A stretch of 19,992 bases of DNA from Spirochaetaceae bacterium (GCA_026710565.1 JAPOQV010000032.1:1-19992); one strand, 5' to 3'. Counted from the stretch's first letter, positions 6,038 to 13,798 are shown. The notes: generated from the letters alone by a model not told the origin. Numbers and translations are program-made.

Positions 6038-7331
6038 CTCCAGCAACTGCTGGCGCTTCAGGTAGCGCCGCCCGCGGGCGCCGGAGATCGCCGCCAAGTG
6101 CGCGGTGCGGTGCTCGGCGAGCCGCGAGACGGTGCCGTTGGGCACGTGCCGGGGATGTTCGGCTTCGTGGCGGCCGGCCACGATGTGCACCACGTCGCGG
6201 TACAGGTACAGGGTGCTGGCCATCCCGGCCGCTTGCGTGCGGCGGCATCGAGTAGCGCAGCCCGTCGTGGGACACCTCGCCGGTCACGTCCACCTGAATC
6301 GGGATGCGTAGCGCCAGCCGCTCGGGCGGCGTGCGCAGCGGGCGCAGCCGCTCAAGCTCCTGCTGGCGGCGCTGTTCGGGGACCTCGTCAGTGGCACGGT
6401 TAGGCCGCTGGTGGTTCGTCTCGTGCAGCCACTGGTGGAGTTGCTCGACCAGATCGTCGCGGTCGTGGAACCGCCGCTGCTTGAAGAACGAGCCCTTCAC
6501 CCAGCCGACCAGGTTCTCCACAGATCCCTTCTGATTGGCCCGGTACGGCCAGCACACCTCGGCGGTGAAGCCCAACTCCAGGGCCGCGTAGGCGAACACC
6601 GGATTCCACTCCGTGACCTCGCCGCGATCGTTCCACTTCAGCGCCACCGTCTTGGGCCGATCGAACACCGCGCACAGCGGCACCCCGCCGAACCGCACCA
6701 AGTGCTCGGCCAGCGTGCGCACCAGCGTCTCGGAGTCCTCGCCGTCCACCAGGTCGACCGCCGCCCACCGCGACCACTTCAGGCGCGAGCCGAAGAACTC
6801 CACCACCGCACGCGTACCGTCCAGGTACCGCAGGCGCACCTGGCCGAAGTCGTGCTGGGAGAACTCGCCCGGCAGCCCCTCGAAGCGCATCATCACCCGC
6901 GTATGGCGCGGGCGCAGTTCGGCGACCAGCTCGTAGAGCGCCGTCTTGCCGCCGTCGTAGCCGTCCAGCCGCATTCGACGCAGGATCTCGACCGATTTCA
7001 GCGGCGAGCGATCCTCGTCGGTCTCCTTGAGCAGTTGCTAGACCAACGCACGGAACCGGTCCACCTGCCGTGGTCGGCCGATGCGGCGCTCGACTCGCTC
7101 CTGGCGATCGTCCACGTGCTCCACGGCCGCCTCGGCGGCGATCCGGCGCACGCTGCGCTCAGAGACTTTCGCCAGAGACGCCACTTCGGCCTGAGTGTGG
7201 CCGGCGTTCAGCAGGACCTGGATCTCGTGGCGTTTCAAGAGGGTGATCATGGAACCCTCTACCACTTGAGTGCTCATCACCCCATGCCCGTTCGCCGGCT
7301 GCTGGCTTTCTGTTCTCTCCGTGTCGTTCAC
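6033..7331 (-). pseudogene. istA: istA 5' part: IS21 DDE transposase, broken three ways
   Basis: The protein begins with a helix-turn-helix (TQAEVASLAKVSERSVRR) and a DDE core. The core has D in SQHDFGQV, a second D in AVFDRPKTV and E in KGSVENLVGWVK, the IS21 pattern. The GTG at 7331 has GGAGG 7 bases upstream and is the likely start; ATG codons at 7277 and 7250 are alternatives, the latter with AGAGGG nearby. Three lesions are visible. An in-frame TAG at 7038-7040 lies between RALV and QLLKE. A +1-type frameshift near 6235-6240 (a GGG run) moves the frame from RYSMPPHA to MASTLYLYRDVVHIV. The nested transposon then splits the gene after KRQQLLETG. The C-terminus is at 1620-1854. Confidence 0.92.
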
Positions 7332-7350
7332 TGCGGGTCCTCCGGTTCCG

Positions 7351-7400
7351 ACCGGCCAGAATTTCCGGAAGAATGGCGGTCAGATTTTCCGGAACCCGCA
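7351..7400 (-). repeat. IS21 right terminal inverted repeat
   Basis: This is a 50-bp end with two degenerate copies of the TTCCGGAAAATCTGG repeat, inverted relative to 584-632. Its outermost 20 bases differ from the left end at one position. Confidence 0.88.
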
Positions 7401-7405
7401 TCTGT
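7401..7405. repeat. IS21 target-site duplication, right copy (TCTGT)
   Basis: Exact match to 579-583, immediately outside the right IS21 end. Confidence 0.85.
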
Positions 7406-7722
7406 GGCCTGTAGGCGGTCCTTCTCGGTGGGAGACGATCGCCGACCAGCGGGCACTCATGGCGTCTCGCCTCCCACCAACCACCGAATCAGGCTTGACT
7501 AGGTGCATCCGGTCCGCGTGGATCCGCGCCTGCAGGTGGCTCTCAAGGCGGGATCTTCGGCCCGTGGTGGGAGATCATTCCTCGTGCGTCCCGTGGCCGT
7601 CGCCCGTCGGGAGGGTATACTGGCCGACAAGCGGGCGGGGAGCCCTCTTGTTATCTAGAAAGTGCCCCCTCCGGTGTAGCCGTTGGCCCCGGAGGGGGCG
7701 CGCCTTTCGACGAGCTATCAAG
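7406..7722. other. Intergenic flank right of the IS21 element
   Basis: No gene can be supported here. Two related GGTGGGAGA-containing segments occur near 7430 and 7566. A TATACT box at 7616 could be a -10 element but has no clear -35 partner. The strongest structure is the hairpin at 7664-7699. Confidence 0.4.
7664..7699. terminator. Strong GC hairpin, terminator-like
   Basis: GCCCCCTCCGG (7664-7674) and CCGGAGGGGGC (7689-7699) form a perfect 11-bp stem with a 14-base loop. Only a short CTTT follows on the plus strand. It lies between a possible small minus-strand gene and the IS21 element and may terminate transcription in either direction. Confidence 0.5.
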
Positions 7723-7948
7723 CTATCGTCGATAGCAGCCTCCCGCCGTCCTCCCAGTCCACCCGGCAGCGGCCTCGAATCCCGCCGGCGCACTGCTGGC
7801 CGGTGGCGCGGCCGTCACCTCCAGCACGTCGACCAAGCGCCTGAACTCGACCACGGCCACCGTGCCGAAGGATTGAGCGAGAGCGACCAGGCACCGGCCA
7901 CCCACCACCCAGCGCCGCCAGCACGAACCGGTGCGGCTCCGCGATCAT
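7723..7948 (-). pseudogene. Small frameshifted ORF, unknown
   Basis: Two minus-strand frames read as one small protein. MIAEPHRFVLAAL starts at the ATG at 7948. A one-base shift near 7908 then leads into LVALAQSFGTVAVVEFRRLV and on to a TAG at 7723. Alternating hydrophobic and charged residues look protein-like. There is no convincing ribosome-binding site and I recognise no family. It may be a decayed gene of about 75 codons or a chance open frame. Confidence 0.3.
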
Positions 7949-8119
7949 CGGCCGCGCAGGGGGGGGATCCATACACCGGGACGCGGCCCGCCGCCGAGAT
8001 CGGGGGCCTCCCGCTGGCCGAAGCTGGCGGGCCTCATGATTCGGTCTCATCTTCAGGTTCTGAAGATTCGAGGCCGTAGGAGGCTCTGACCGCCGGATCG
8101 TCGGGGTCGGGCTTGCCGC

Positions 8120-8440
8120 GCCGGAACCCACGACTCGCTGCTGTTCCCGGTCGCCAAGAGCGGGCGCATCCTGCCGGGGCGCAGGATGTCCACGGCGGCC
8201 GTCTGGGCGCGGCTGTAGACGCTCGCCAAGCGCGCAGGCGTGCGGCCGTTCTCCCCGCACGACCTGCGGCGCTCCTTCGTCGGCGAGCTGCTCGACGCAG
8301 GCGCCGACGTCGTCACCGTCCAGGCCCTCGCCGGGCACGCCAACGTCAGCACCACCGCACGCTACGACCGCCGCGGCGAGCGCGCCGCACGCAGCGCCGC
8401 CGACCGGCCGCACGTCCCCTACGTGCCGACCGAACTCTGA
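8120..8440 (+). pseudogene. Tyrosine recombinase C-terminal remnant (XerC/D-like)
   Basis: The frame reads DSLLFPVAKSGRILPGRRM, an in-frame TAG at 8216-8218, then [20 protein letters not shown] and [23 protein letters not shown] supplies the catalytic His and Arg, GHANVSTT the second His and the downstream Tyr (TARY) the nucleophile. This is the C-terminal third of the catalytic domain. The N-terminal domain and first catalytic Arg are missing because the frame is closed upstream by TGA near 8084. The amber codon stands where Gln is common in relatives. It probably once mobilised an integrated element here. Confidence 0.85.
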
Positions 8441-8443
8441 CCC

Positions 8444-8464
8444 GCCGTCCCAGGGCGGCTTTCT
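8444..8464 (+). terminator. Rho-independent terminator after the recombinase remnant
   Basis: GCCGTC/GGCGGC (one G-T pair) with a CCAG loop is followed by TTTCT, starting 3 bases after the TGA. Position, orientation and T-tract agree with a terminator for the recombinase gene. Confidence 0.6.
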
Positions 8465-8803
8465 ACCTCCACCGGGCCGACACGCAGAAAGGCCACCCCC
8501 GTCAGGGACCCCCGGACCCGGCCCCCCGGGGACCCCCCGGAGGCGGCGCCGCCCACAAGGGGGGAACTACGTCACCCGTCCGTGAGAGGAGCCTCCACAG
8601 AGAACGCGCGGGAGCGCCGCGCCGCACCGGTGTCCCACAGCGATTCACGAAGAGAACATCTTTTGTGGCCGAATCGCCATGGTCTGTATACGTAGGCCAT
8701 AGAGACTACAGACCCAGGTTAGCCGCGGCCGGGTAGCTACTCCCAACCGTTGCTCAGATACCGACGACCCGGCACCTATGACGTGCCGGAAGGAGATGTA
8801 GAG
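8465..8803. other. Non-coding stretch before the lipoprotein genes
   Basis: No supportable gene. The first part (8500-8570) is a low-complexity run of C/G blocks. The second part is less GC-rich and carries an inverted repeat at 8681-8714. It probably contains the promoter for the plus-strand genes from 8804 on. Confidence 0.4.
8681..8714. repeat. Inverted repeat GGTCTGTA / TACAGACC
   Basis: The 8-bp arms at 8681-8688 and 8707-8714 are perfect, with an 18-base spacer that begins TACGTA. Arms of this size and spacing resemble an operator or the core of a tyrosine-recombinase site. It lies about 90 bp before the first plus-strand gene, so an operator is the simpler view. Confidence 0.4.
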
Positions 8804-9048
8804 ATGATGAGTCAGCGGGTGCGCCGTCTCATCGGGCTGTGGCTGATCGTGTTCGTGCTAGGGGCCGCATGCGAGCACCCACACCGTTGAGACGACAGAC
8901 GGCACGCACATCCAGGTCAGGGAAGCCGGAGACTTCGTCGATCAGCCGATGACCGTCGGCGGCTACCTGGCTATCCAAGGTGTGGCGTTGGCCATACTTG
9001 CTCGCGATCACCCTCTCCACACGCAGCACCACCGGCTACTACCGGTAA
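8804..9048 (+). pseudogene. Small lipoprotein-like gene with two frameshifts
   Basis: AAGGAG lies 8 bases before ATGATG at 8804, a clear start. The product begins MMSQRVRRLIGLWLIVFVL and continues GAACEHPH, a basic-hydrophobic signal peptide with a cysteine that could be a lipid-attachment site, though the lipobox is not ideal. The frame stops at 8888-8890. A neighbouring frame carries TVETTDGTHIQVREAGDFVD then QPMTVGGYLAIQGVALA, and a third frame ends LLAITLSTRSTTGYYR before TAA at 9046-9048. Together they would give an 80-residue membrane or lipoprotein broken by two indels. As written only the 28-residue leader is translated. Confidence 0.5.
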
Positions 9049-9078
9049 CGGCCCCGGGACACACGGGGAGAACACGCG

Positions 9079-9227
9079 ATGAGAAAGATTGTATCCGTCG
9101 TGGCCGTCGCCCTGGTGCTGTCCGGGTGCCACCAAGCCCCCGGCACGCCGACGGTGTGCGATGATGGCGGCATGACTAACCCTGCGCGGCCGAGATGCGC
9201 TTCACGGACGGCCAGGGAGCGCCATGA
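9079..9227 (+). CDS. Small lipoprotein, probably frameshifted at the end
   Basis: The sequence MRKIVSVVAVALVLSGCHQA is a typical bacterial lipoprotein signal peptide with lipobox LSGC, cleaved before Cys17. GGGGAG 8 bases upstream supports the ATG at 9079. After about residue 36 the literal frame runs on to TGA at 9232-9234 with an unlikely basic tail. A one-base shift near 9187 gives AEMRFTDGQGAP and a TGA at 9225-9227 that overlaps the next ATG as ATGA, the more natural end. The mature protein is under 40 residues, so it resembles the small entericidin or lysis-type lipoproteins of mobile elements. The function is unknown. Confidence 0.6.
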
Positions 9228-9466
9228 CCGTTGACTCCAAGGGCCGAGAGCTCTTCATGGTCGACCACAGTGTCTCCGGCTGGACCGGGCTCCAGTATCT
9301 GGAGGAGTGGTCCGGCATCGCGAAGGCGTTCGACATCGCGACCCGGTACTTCGGGATCGGCGCGCTGCTCGCTCTCGACGGCAAGTGGCAGGGGCTCGAC
9401 AAGATCCGGATCCTGATGGGCGCGGAGACCACCCATCGGACTCGCAAGGCCACTCTCGATGCGGTC
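9224..9466 (+). pseudogene. N-terminal remnant of a PLD-domain helicase (defence-type)
   Basis: GGGAG lies 5 bases before the ATG at 9224. The segments LFMVDHSVSGWTGLQYLEEW, AFDIATRYFGIGALLALDG and KIRILMGAETTHRTRK match what I know as the start of large SNF2-type helicases with an N-terminal phospholipase-D-like domain, usually about 1,000 residues and found in restriction-like defence loci. Homology is lost after about residue 80 (LDAVR). None of the HKD motif or helicase motifs follow, so only the first tenth remains. Family assignment is from memory of the N-terminal consensus and should be searched. Confidence 0.6.
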
Positions 9467-9817
9467 CGGGCACAAGCGCATGGCCGAGATCGACGTCGTC
9501 GTCGAAACCCACGGCGGTTGGCCCGACGCGTTTCAGACCGGAGGCCGCGAGCGTGGCTGACTTCCCCCCGGCTACTGCGCGGTTTCGGAAGCGCACGACT
9601 CTGGCCAGCGGCAGCGGCGGACCACCGCGAGTTGCTGCGCGGCTTGGCAAAGTACCCGGCGGGTGCCGGTTCTGATCGAGTCGCCGGTGGCTGCCGGAGA
9701 ACCGGAGCTCTCGCCGGCGAGCTGCGGACGCGGCTGCACCGTGCCGAGGTCGAGCTGGGGGACGACTCGGGCAGGTACCCCTGGCCGCCGCGTGAGCTCT
9801 GTGCTGAGGAGTTCTGA
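9459..9817 (+). pseudogene. Broken small gene(s), unknown
   Basis: Protein-like stretches occur in successive frames. MAEIDVVVETHGGWPDAFQT runs from 9480, DHRELLRGLAKYPAG lies near 9630, VPVLIESPVAAGEPELSPA near 9665, and ELRTRLHRAEVELGDDSGR with a tail ending RELCAEEF stops at TGA 9815-9817. Read together they suggest one gene of about 110 codons with several indels. The last stretch overlaps the start of the next gene (TGATG), as expected for operon neighbours. I recognise no family. Confidence 0.4.
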
Positions 9818-10092
9818 TGGCAGCCCCAGAGTTTCCCGAATGGGTCGAACAGCTCCCGCCTGATGAGCGCACGCGGATGCGCGACCACCTGGACCGCCAA
9901 CGCCGGGCGGCCACGGTGGCTCCTCATGCTGAACTCCGGGCTGTTGAGCGTCGCCTCCGGGAAGCCGCCGCAGCCGATCCTGACCCCGACCGCCGCCGCG
10001 TACTGACCCGCGCTGCCGACTACACCGCGAGGGCCGCCGCCGAGCTGGTCACCCTGGCCGAGCTGTTGGCCAATCCAGAGCCACCGAAGTGA
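9817..10092 (+). CDS. Small helical hypothetical protein (91 aa)
   Basis: The ATG at 9817 follows GAGGAG with 5-base spacing and overlaps the preceding stop (TGATG). The protein MAAPEFPEWVEQLPPDERTR... is acidic at the start and then almost entirely Ala/Arg/Glu/Leu-rich helix (about residues 30-90), ending LLANPEPPK. It could form a coiled coil. Its stop overlaps the GTG of the nuclease gene (GTGA), so the two are co-translated. A role as partner or immunity factor for the nuclease would fit the coupling, but the nuclease looks secreted and this protein has no export signal. Confidence 0.65.
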   Translation: MAAPEFPEWVEQLPPDERTRMRDHLDRQRRAATVAPHAELRAVERRLREAAAADPDPDRRRVLTRAADYTARAAAELVTLAELLANPEPPK

Positions 10093-10808
10093 TCCTTCGT
10101 CCGTCCATGTGCTGCTTGATGACGATGGTGCTCCTCACCATGGCAGCCCTGGAAGCGGCTGGCCATCCGGGGAGGACGGCCGCCGATGGGTGTCACTTCT
10201 GCCGCACCAACTGCGACCGATGGAACGTCGAGGCCGACGAACGCCACTGCCACGGCGGCGGGAGCTCGCCCACGCCGACGACGACCGGGACGCAGACTCA
10301 ACCCGAGCCGACCGCGTGCCCGGCATCCACTGGGACATGGCGGGGAATCCGGGTGGCCCCGGAGTGCCGATGCACGCCCTACGACCGAGACGACTACCGG
10401 TACTCTCAGAGCATCGAGGCGCGAATCGCCGAGCGCTTTGGCGGCATGTTCTCCCCGTACGACAACACCAGATTCGGGAGTCTCCGCGAGTCCGACATCG
10501 AGCATATGGTCGCCGTGTCTGAGGCGCACGATTCCGGCTTGTGCGCCGCCAGCACCGACGTGCGCCGGCGCTTCGCGTCGGACCTGGACAACCTCGCGCT
10601 CGCCAACCCCGAGTTGAACCGGTACGAGAAGCGAGACCACGACGCGGCCGAATGGCTGCCGGAGTACAACCGCTGTTGGTTCGCGGCTACCGTCGTGGCG
10701 GTTCGCAAGGAATATGGGCTGACCATCGACCGCCGTGAGGCCGCCGCACTAGAGCGCATTCTGGCCGCGTGCGATTCGTTCGAGCTGGTCACCCCGGCCC
10801 CCTCGTGA
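10089..10808 (+). CDS. Secreted HNH nuclease with Cys/His-rich YHYH-like module
   Basis: A probable exported nuclease. Residues 1-24 have a hydrophobic core (MVLLTMAALEAAG), a plausible signal peptide. Residues 35-55 hold CxxC...C...HCH (GCHFCRTNCDRW, ERHCHGG), resembling the YHYH module. A Thr/Pro linker follows (58-76). The catalytic region has DIEHMVAVSEAHDSG (136-150), SDLDNLALANPELNRYEKRD (164-183) and WLPEYNRCWFA (189-199), the DUF1524/GmrSD-like HNH layout with E138-H139 and the downstream Asn and Lys. GTG at 10089 overlaps the previous stop; ATG at 10107 is an alternative with a tighter signal peptide. Related secreted HNH proteins degrade extracellular DNA. Here the target is unknown. 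Confidence 0.8.
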   Translation: MILRPSMCCLMTMVLLTMAALEAAGHPGRTAADGCHFCRTNCDRWNVEADERHCHGGGSSPTPTTTGTQTQPEPTACPASTGTWRGIRVAPECRCTPYDRDDYRYSQSIEARIAERFGGMFSPYDNTRFGSLRESDIEHMVAVSEAHDSGLCAASTDVRRRFASDLDNLALANPELNRYEKRDHDAAEWLPEYNRCWFAATVVAVRKEYGLTIDRREAAALERILAACDSFELVTPAPS

Positions 10809-10843
10809 TGGGCCTACGCTCCGCCCACAGTCAGGAGTGGCGC

Positions 10844-10879
10844 ATGAACGAATACCGCGAGGCACTAAGACATGGGTAA
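10844..10879 (+). CDS. 11-codon leader ORF overlapping the methyltransferase start
   Basis: The peptide MNEYREALRHG has AGGAG 7 bases before its ATG, a far better ribosome-binding site than the methyltransferase itself. Its TAA (10877-10879) lies just past the methyltransferase ATG at 10872, so terminating ribosomes could reinitiate there. It may be a coupling leader. Alternatively it is the true N-terminus of the enzyme, displaced by a frameshift. Confidence 0.35.
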   Translation: MNEYREALRHG

Positions 10880-12385
10880 CTCGAACTGGAACCACCAAAC
10901 CATATGGACAGGCGACAATCTGGACATCATGCGTGGGATGAATTCGGAGTCAGTGGATCTCATATACTTCGATCCTCCCTTCAATTCAAAGGCCAACTAC
11001 GCTGCTCCCATCGGGAGCAAAGCCGCGGGCGCGGCGTTCCGAGACACTTGGGCCTGGACGACATCAATCTTGCTTGGCATGGCCTCATCAAGAGCGACTA
11101 TCCCGCTCTGTACGAGCTGCTCGGTGCGGTGCAGAAAGTTCACGGCGACTCCATGATGGCGTACCTGACCTACATGTCCATCCGCATCATGGAAATGAAG
11201 CGCGTTTTGAAGAAGACAGGCAATATCTGCGTCCACTGCGACACAGCAGCCAGCCACTACTTGAAGCTGTTGCTTGACGCCCTATTCCAACACGCTAACT
11301 TTGAGTGCGAAGTGATCTGGCGCCGAACGGGGTCGCACAACTCGACGAGGTCGTTTGGACGGATGCACGAGACAATACTATGGTACCACAAGTCGCAGCG
11401 CTACACGTTCAACGTCGTTCGAACACCATACACGAAGGGCCACGTCGAAAGCAGATACACTATTGGGCCCGACGGTCGTGCGCGGTTCTCTTCTGGTGGG
11501 AACGTGCTGACTGGCGCAGGAGCAACTGGAGGGCTGTCGTGCGAGCCCTGGAGAGGGTTTGATCCGGCAAGCAAGGGACGCCACTGGGCCGTACCACGGT
11601 ACTTCGAGAGGCACATGGACTCTGATTACCTGAGCCTGTCCCCGGTGGACAAGCTGGAGGCGCTATACAAGAAAGGACTTGTGGAGATCAAGGAAGGCAC
11701 GGTTTGGCCGGTGATGGTGCGTTACTTGGATGAGAGGGATGGTGTTCCTCTCGGCGATATCTGGGCTTACCAGTCGTACACGGAGGGAACGCTCTGGGGC
11801 TCGGACGAAGGAATTGACTCGGACGTGAAGTGGCTTGGGCCTACCGATCCGGAACGCACGGGATACCCAACGCAGAAGCCAGTAGGGCTCCTGAGACGGA
11901 TCATAAAGGCGCTCTCAGACCCTGGGGATATGGTCCTTGATCCGTTTTGTGGGTGCGCGTCTGCGTGTATAGCCGCCGAATCAGAGCAGCGCCAGTGGGC
12001 GGGCATTGACATTTCCCCGAAAGCGGCTGAGCTCGTGAGGTCGCGCATGCATGAAGAGTTGGGTCTCTTCTTTAATGGGGCTCACCGAACGGACATACCA
12101 CAGCGCACCGATCTGGGATCAGTGCCCCGGTACAACTCACAGGGGAACAAGAGATACCTCTACGGTGAACAAGGCGGGTACTGCAATGGGTGCGGGGAAC
12201 ATTTCCAGCCCCGTCACTTCCATGTGGACCACATCATCCCGCGCGCCAAGGGTGGTACAGATCATATCAGCAATCTGCAGCTACTATGTGGTAGCTGCAA
12301 CGCCATGAAAGGGGACCGGCCACAGGAGGAGCTGCTGGCGAAGCTCATTGACAAGGGGTGGATCAAGCGGCATCGGAGCGCTTAG
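10872..12385 (+). pseudogene. DNA methyltransferase fused to HNH domain, one frameshift
   Basis: This is a beta-class adenine or cytosine-N4 methyltransferase. It opens with WTGDNLDIMRGMNSESVDLI, followed by YFDPPFNSKANY (catalytic motif IV, DPPF). A target-recognition region comes next, then PTQKPVGLL (motif X) and MVLDPFCGCASACIAAE (motif I, AdoMet site) in the C-terminal half. The last ~75 residues are an HNH domain with zinc-binding cysteines (GYCNGCGEHF, HVDHIIPRAKGGTDH, LLCGSCNAMKG). The family with this fusion is known. A one-base deletion in the G run at 11050-11052 changes frame between AAFRDTW and LDDINLAWHG. The first 60 codons are in one frame and the remaining ~445 in another. 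The gene ends in TAG. Codon use is less GC-biased than its neighbours, which suggests separate acquisition. Confidence 0.9.
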
Positions 12386-12405
12386 CTTGGACGTCTGCGT
12401 CGTCT

Positions 12406-12426
12406 TCCTTCAAATCACCTGAAGGA
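12406..12426. terminator. Hairpin between convergent genes
   Basis: TCCTTCA and TGAAGGA form a perfect 7-bp stem with a 7-base loop, 21 bases after the methyltransferase stop and at the end of the minus-strand pseudogene. No T-tract is present, so this is a weak bidirectional terminator candidate. Confidence 0.35.
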
Positions 12427-12780
12427 GCGCCTGACGTCCCCGGTTGACCACGTCGACCTTGATCCTGATACGGTCGGTGCAGTAAGTCTTCCGGAAGACG
12501 TGGTTGATCCGGACGGTGCAGTGTGTCCTCACCATCGGGCTCGACAATGTACGGCGCCGCGCTCTTCGCCGTCTCGCCGGGGTAGAACGCGAACGCGTGC
12601 CAGTGATTGCCCGTCGCCGAGTCGGCGACGATCACACCGCCGTAGGAGGCGTTCCTCGACATCCTGGTCGATACTGTGACCCACGCCCGCAAGATCTCGC
12701 CCTCGGCGACGGGCAGTCGCCGGCTCCAGGCGGACTAGGCGTACGAACGGCAGCCCTGAGTCGCAGGTTGCTGACGGCTG
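12410..12780 (-). pseudogene. Frameshifted minus-strand gene, unknown
   Basis: Consecutive minus frames give coherent protein text. CDSGLPFVRLVRLEPATA is followed by LPVAEGEILRAWVTVSTRMS, then YGGVIVADSATGNHWHAF and YPGETAKSAAPYIVEPD. The last frame reads HCTVRINHVFRKTYCTDRIR and KVDVVNRGRQALLQVI before TGA at 12410. At least two indels separate them. With a start outside the preserved part, the ancestral protein was at least 115 residues. The beta-rich text and two late cysteines suggest a small extracellular domain. It lies directly downstream of the minus-strand lipoprotein pseudogene and may have been its operon partner. No family is recognised. Confidence 0.45.
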
Positions 12781-13211
12781 TCAGAGCGCCTGCGGAGTCC
12801 CCGGCTCTCCCGGTTCAGGATGGGGCTCGAGATCATCCTCCTGTGGCACTGCGACGACCGTATATGCCTCCACGTCGAGCCGCGGCGGACCCGTCTCGGT
12901 ACGGGCTACGAGACGCCCTCGGATGGTGACGAAGTGGCACTGCAGCTCCCACAGCTCGGGCGCGTGGTCGCCGATCAATTCGCAAGTCTCGACCTCGTCG
13001 CGAGCAGCAGCATGGCGTCGACGTCGGAGCCTCTCGCGATGACCCTGCCGGACGCCTCGATCGTGCCGGGCTCCACGGTTGGCTCGGCGGGCTCCAAGGG
13101 CTCCGCGGGCTCGGCGATCTCACACCTGCACGGCGTCTGCGGGGCAGGCGGAACCATGTCGCACGCGGCCAGGAGAACGACCAGACGGGAGAGGGCGCTC
13201 GGGATACGCAC
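12781..13211 (-). pseudogene. Lipoprotein with OB-fold-like domain, one frameshift
   Basis: The GTG at 13211 starts MRIPSALSRLVVLLAACDMV, a lipoprotein signal with LLAAC as the lipobox. A Pro/Glu-rich linker with repeated EPAEP follows, then TIEASGRVIARGSDVDAMLL. The literal frame ends at 12975. A one-base shift near 12997 gives ARDEVETCELIGDHAPEL, then LQCHFVTIRGRLVARTETG and PPRLDVEAYTVV before TGA at 12781. The restored domain has the alternating-strand and GxxV(x)GRLV pattern of small OB-fold binding proteins. The ribosome-binding site is weak (a GGGGGG run 12 bases upstream). It would have been anchored to the periplasmic face of a membrane. The ligand is unknown. Confidence 0.6.
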
Positions 13212-13798
13212 ATCCCGACGGTGCCCCCCGTTGCCGAGCTGGTGGACGCCAGCGCGAACGTCGCCCAGGTGGGCCCGCCCTGGCCATCAGCCGCTGGGGA
13301 GCCGGTTCGGCTCGGGCGGAACCTCCCTTGGGGGCGACGGGTGGCGTGCCGACCCCCACAGACGGATGCGCGTCCGGCTACACCCGAGCCGGTGCCCGGC
13401 TTCCACGGCGCGGAGCTCGGCAGCTTCGGGCGCGGTGTCGTCGTGGTCTTCGCGTGGGCGGTGGGGCTCTGGTTGGCGGTGCGCATCTGCCCCCGACCGG
13501 CGGCGCGACCGATCCCGCCGATACTGACAATCCGGCTCGCGCGCGCAGCTCCGGCGCCGCGTGAGATTCGGCGTTGGAAAGTCCGCCACGCGCTGGTAGC
13601 GCACGAGCCGCGCCGGCAGGCACGGCGGGGGGCAAGCTCGTTAACCGCCGGAATGGAACAGAGACCGGCCGTAGCGGTGGCGGCCAGGAGCCTTGGTTTC
13701 TCGCCTACCAAGCAGACTAGACTAGACAGCACGCAGCACGACGCGGATGGCGGTTCCTCCTGCGACTTCACGATCGCGCCCCATCCTCGGTACCGCCT
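13212..13798. other. Region without a supportable gene
   Basis: A plus-strand open frame (13221-13817) contains one hydrophobic stretch (GVVVVFAWAVGLWLAV, near 13432-13482) and could hide a small membrane protein, but it has no ribosome-binding site and an otherwise Arg/Pro-rich composition typical of GC-rich shadow frames. A short tandem repeat, AGACTAGACTAGAC, lies near 13712-13725. The lipoprotein promoter on the minus strand should be here but is not recognisable. Confidence 0.3.

Larger units (their letters stand above)
584..7400 (-). mobile_element. IS21-family element, interrupted by a nested transposon
   Basis: The left end starts TGTGGGTTCCGG and the right end, reverse complemented, starts TGCGGGTTCCGG. 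Both continue for about 50 bp with two copies of a TTCCGGAAAATCTGG-like repeat, as is usual for IS21-family ends. The flanks carry an exact 5-bp direct repeat, TCTGT (579-583 and 7401-7405). Gene order on the minus strand is istA (broken), a 62-codon ORF, then istB, which is the IS21 order. Without the 4,178-bp inner transposon and its duplicated target the element would be about 2.63 kb, normal for the family. The copy cannot transpose on its own because istA has an amber codon, a frameshift and an insertion. Confidence 0.93.

Noticed and set aside
7038..8218. Reassigned genetic code (TAG = Gln)
   Set aside because: Only two cases, both in decaying mobile genes, and TAG ends the methyltransferase normally. 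Nonsense mutation is the simpler view.
8500..8570. GC-rich repeats suggesting a CRISPR or iteron array
   Set aside because: The blocks of C and G have no constant unit length or spacer. No CRISPR-like or iteron-like periodicity is visible anywhere in the window.
11040..11060. Programmed ribosomal frameshift in the methyltransferase
   Set aside because: There is no slippery heptamer with a following structure, only TTGGG. A one-base deletion in the G run is simpler, although phase variation stays possible.
13225..13330. tRNA-like text (GCCGAGCTGGTGGACGC and a GGTTCGGCTC arm)
   Set aside because: It resembles a tRNA D-arm and T-arm, but no acceptor stem pairs and the anticodon arm is missing. 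The T-stem has a mismatch. Not supportable as a tRNA.
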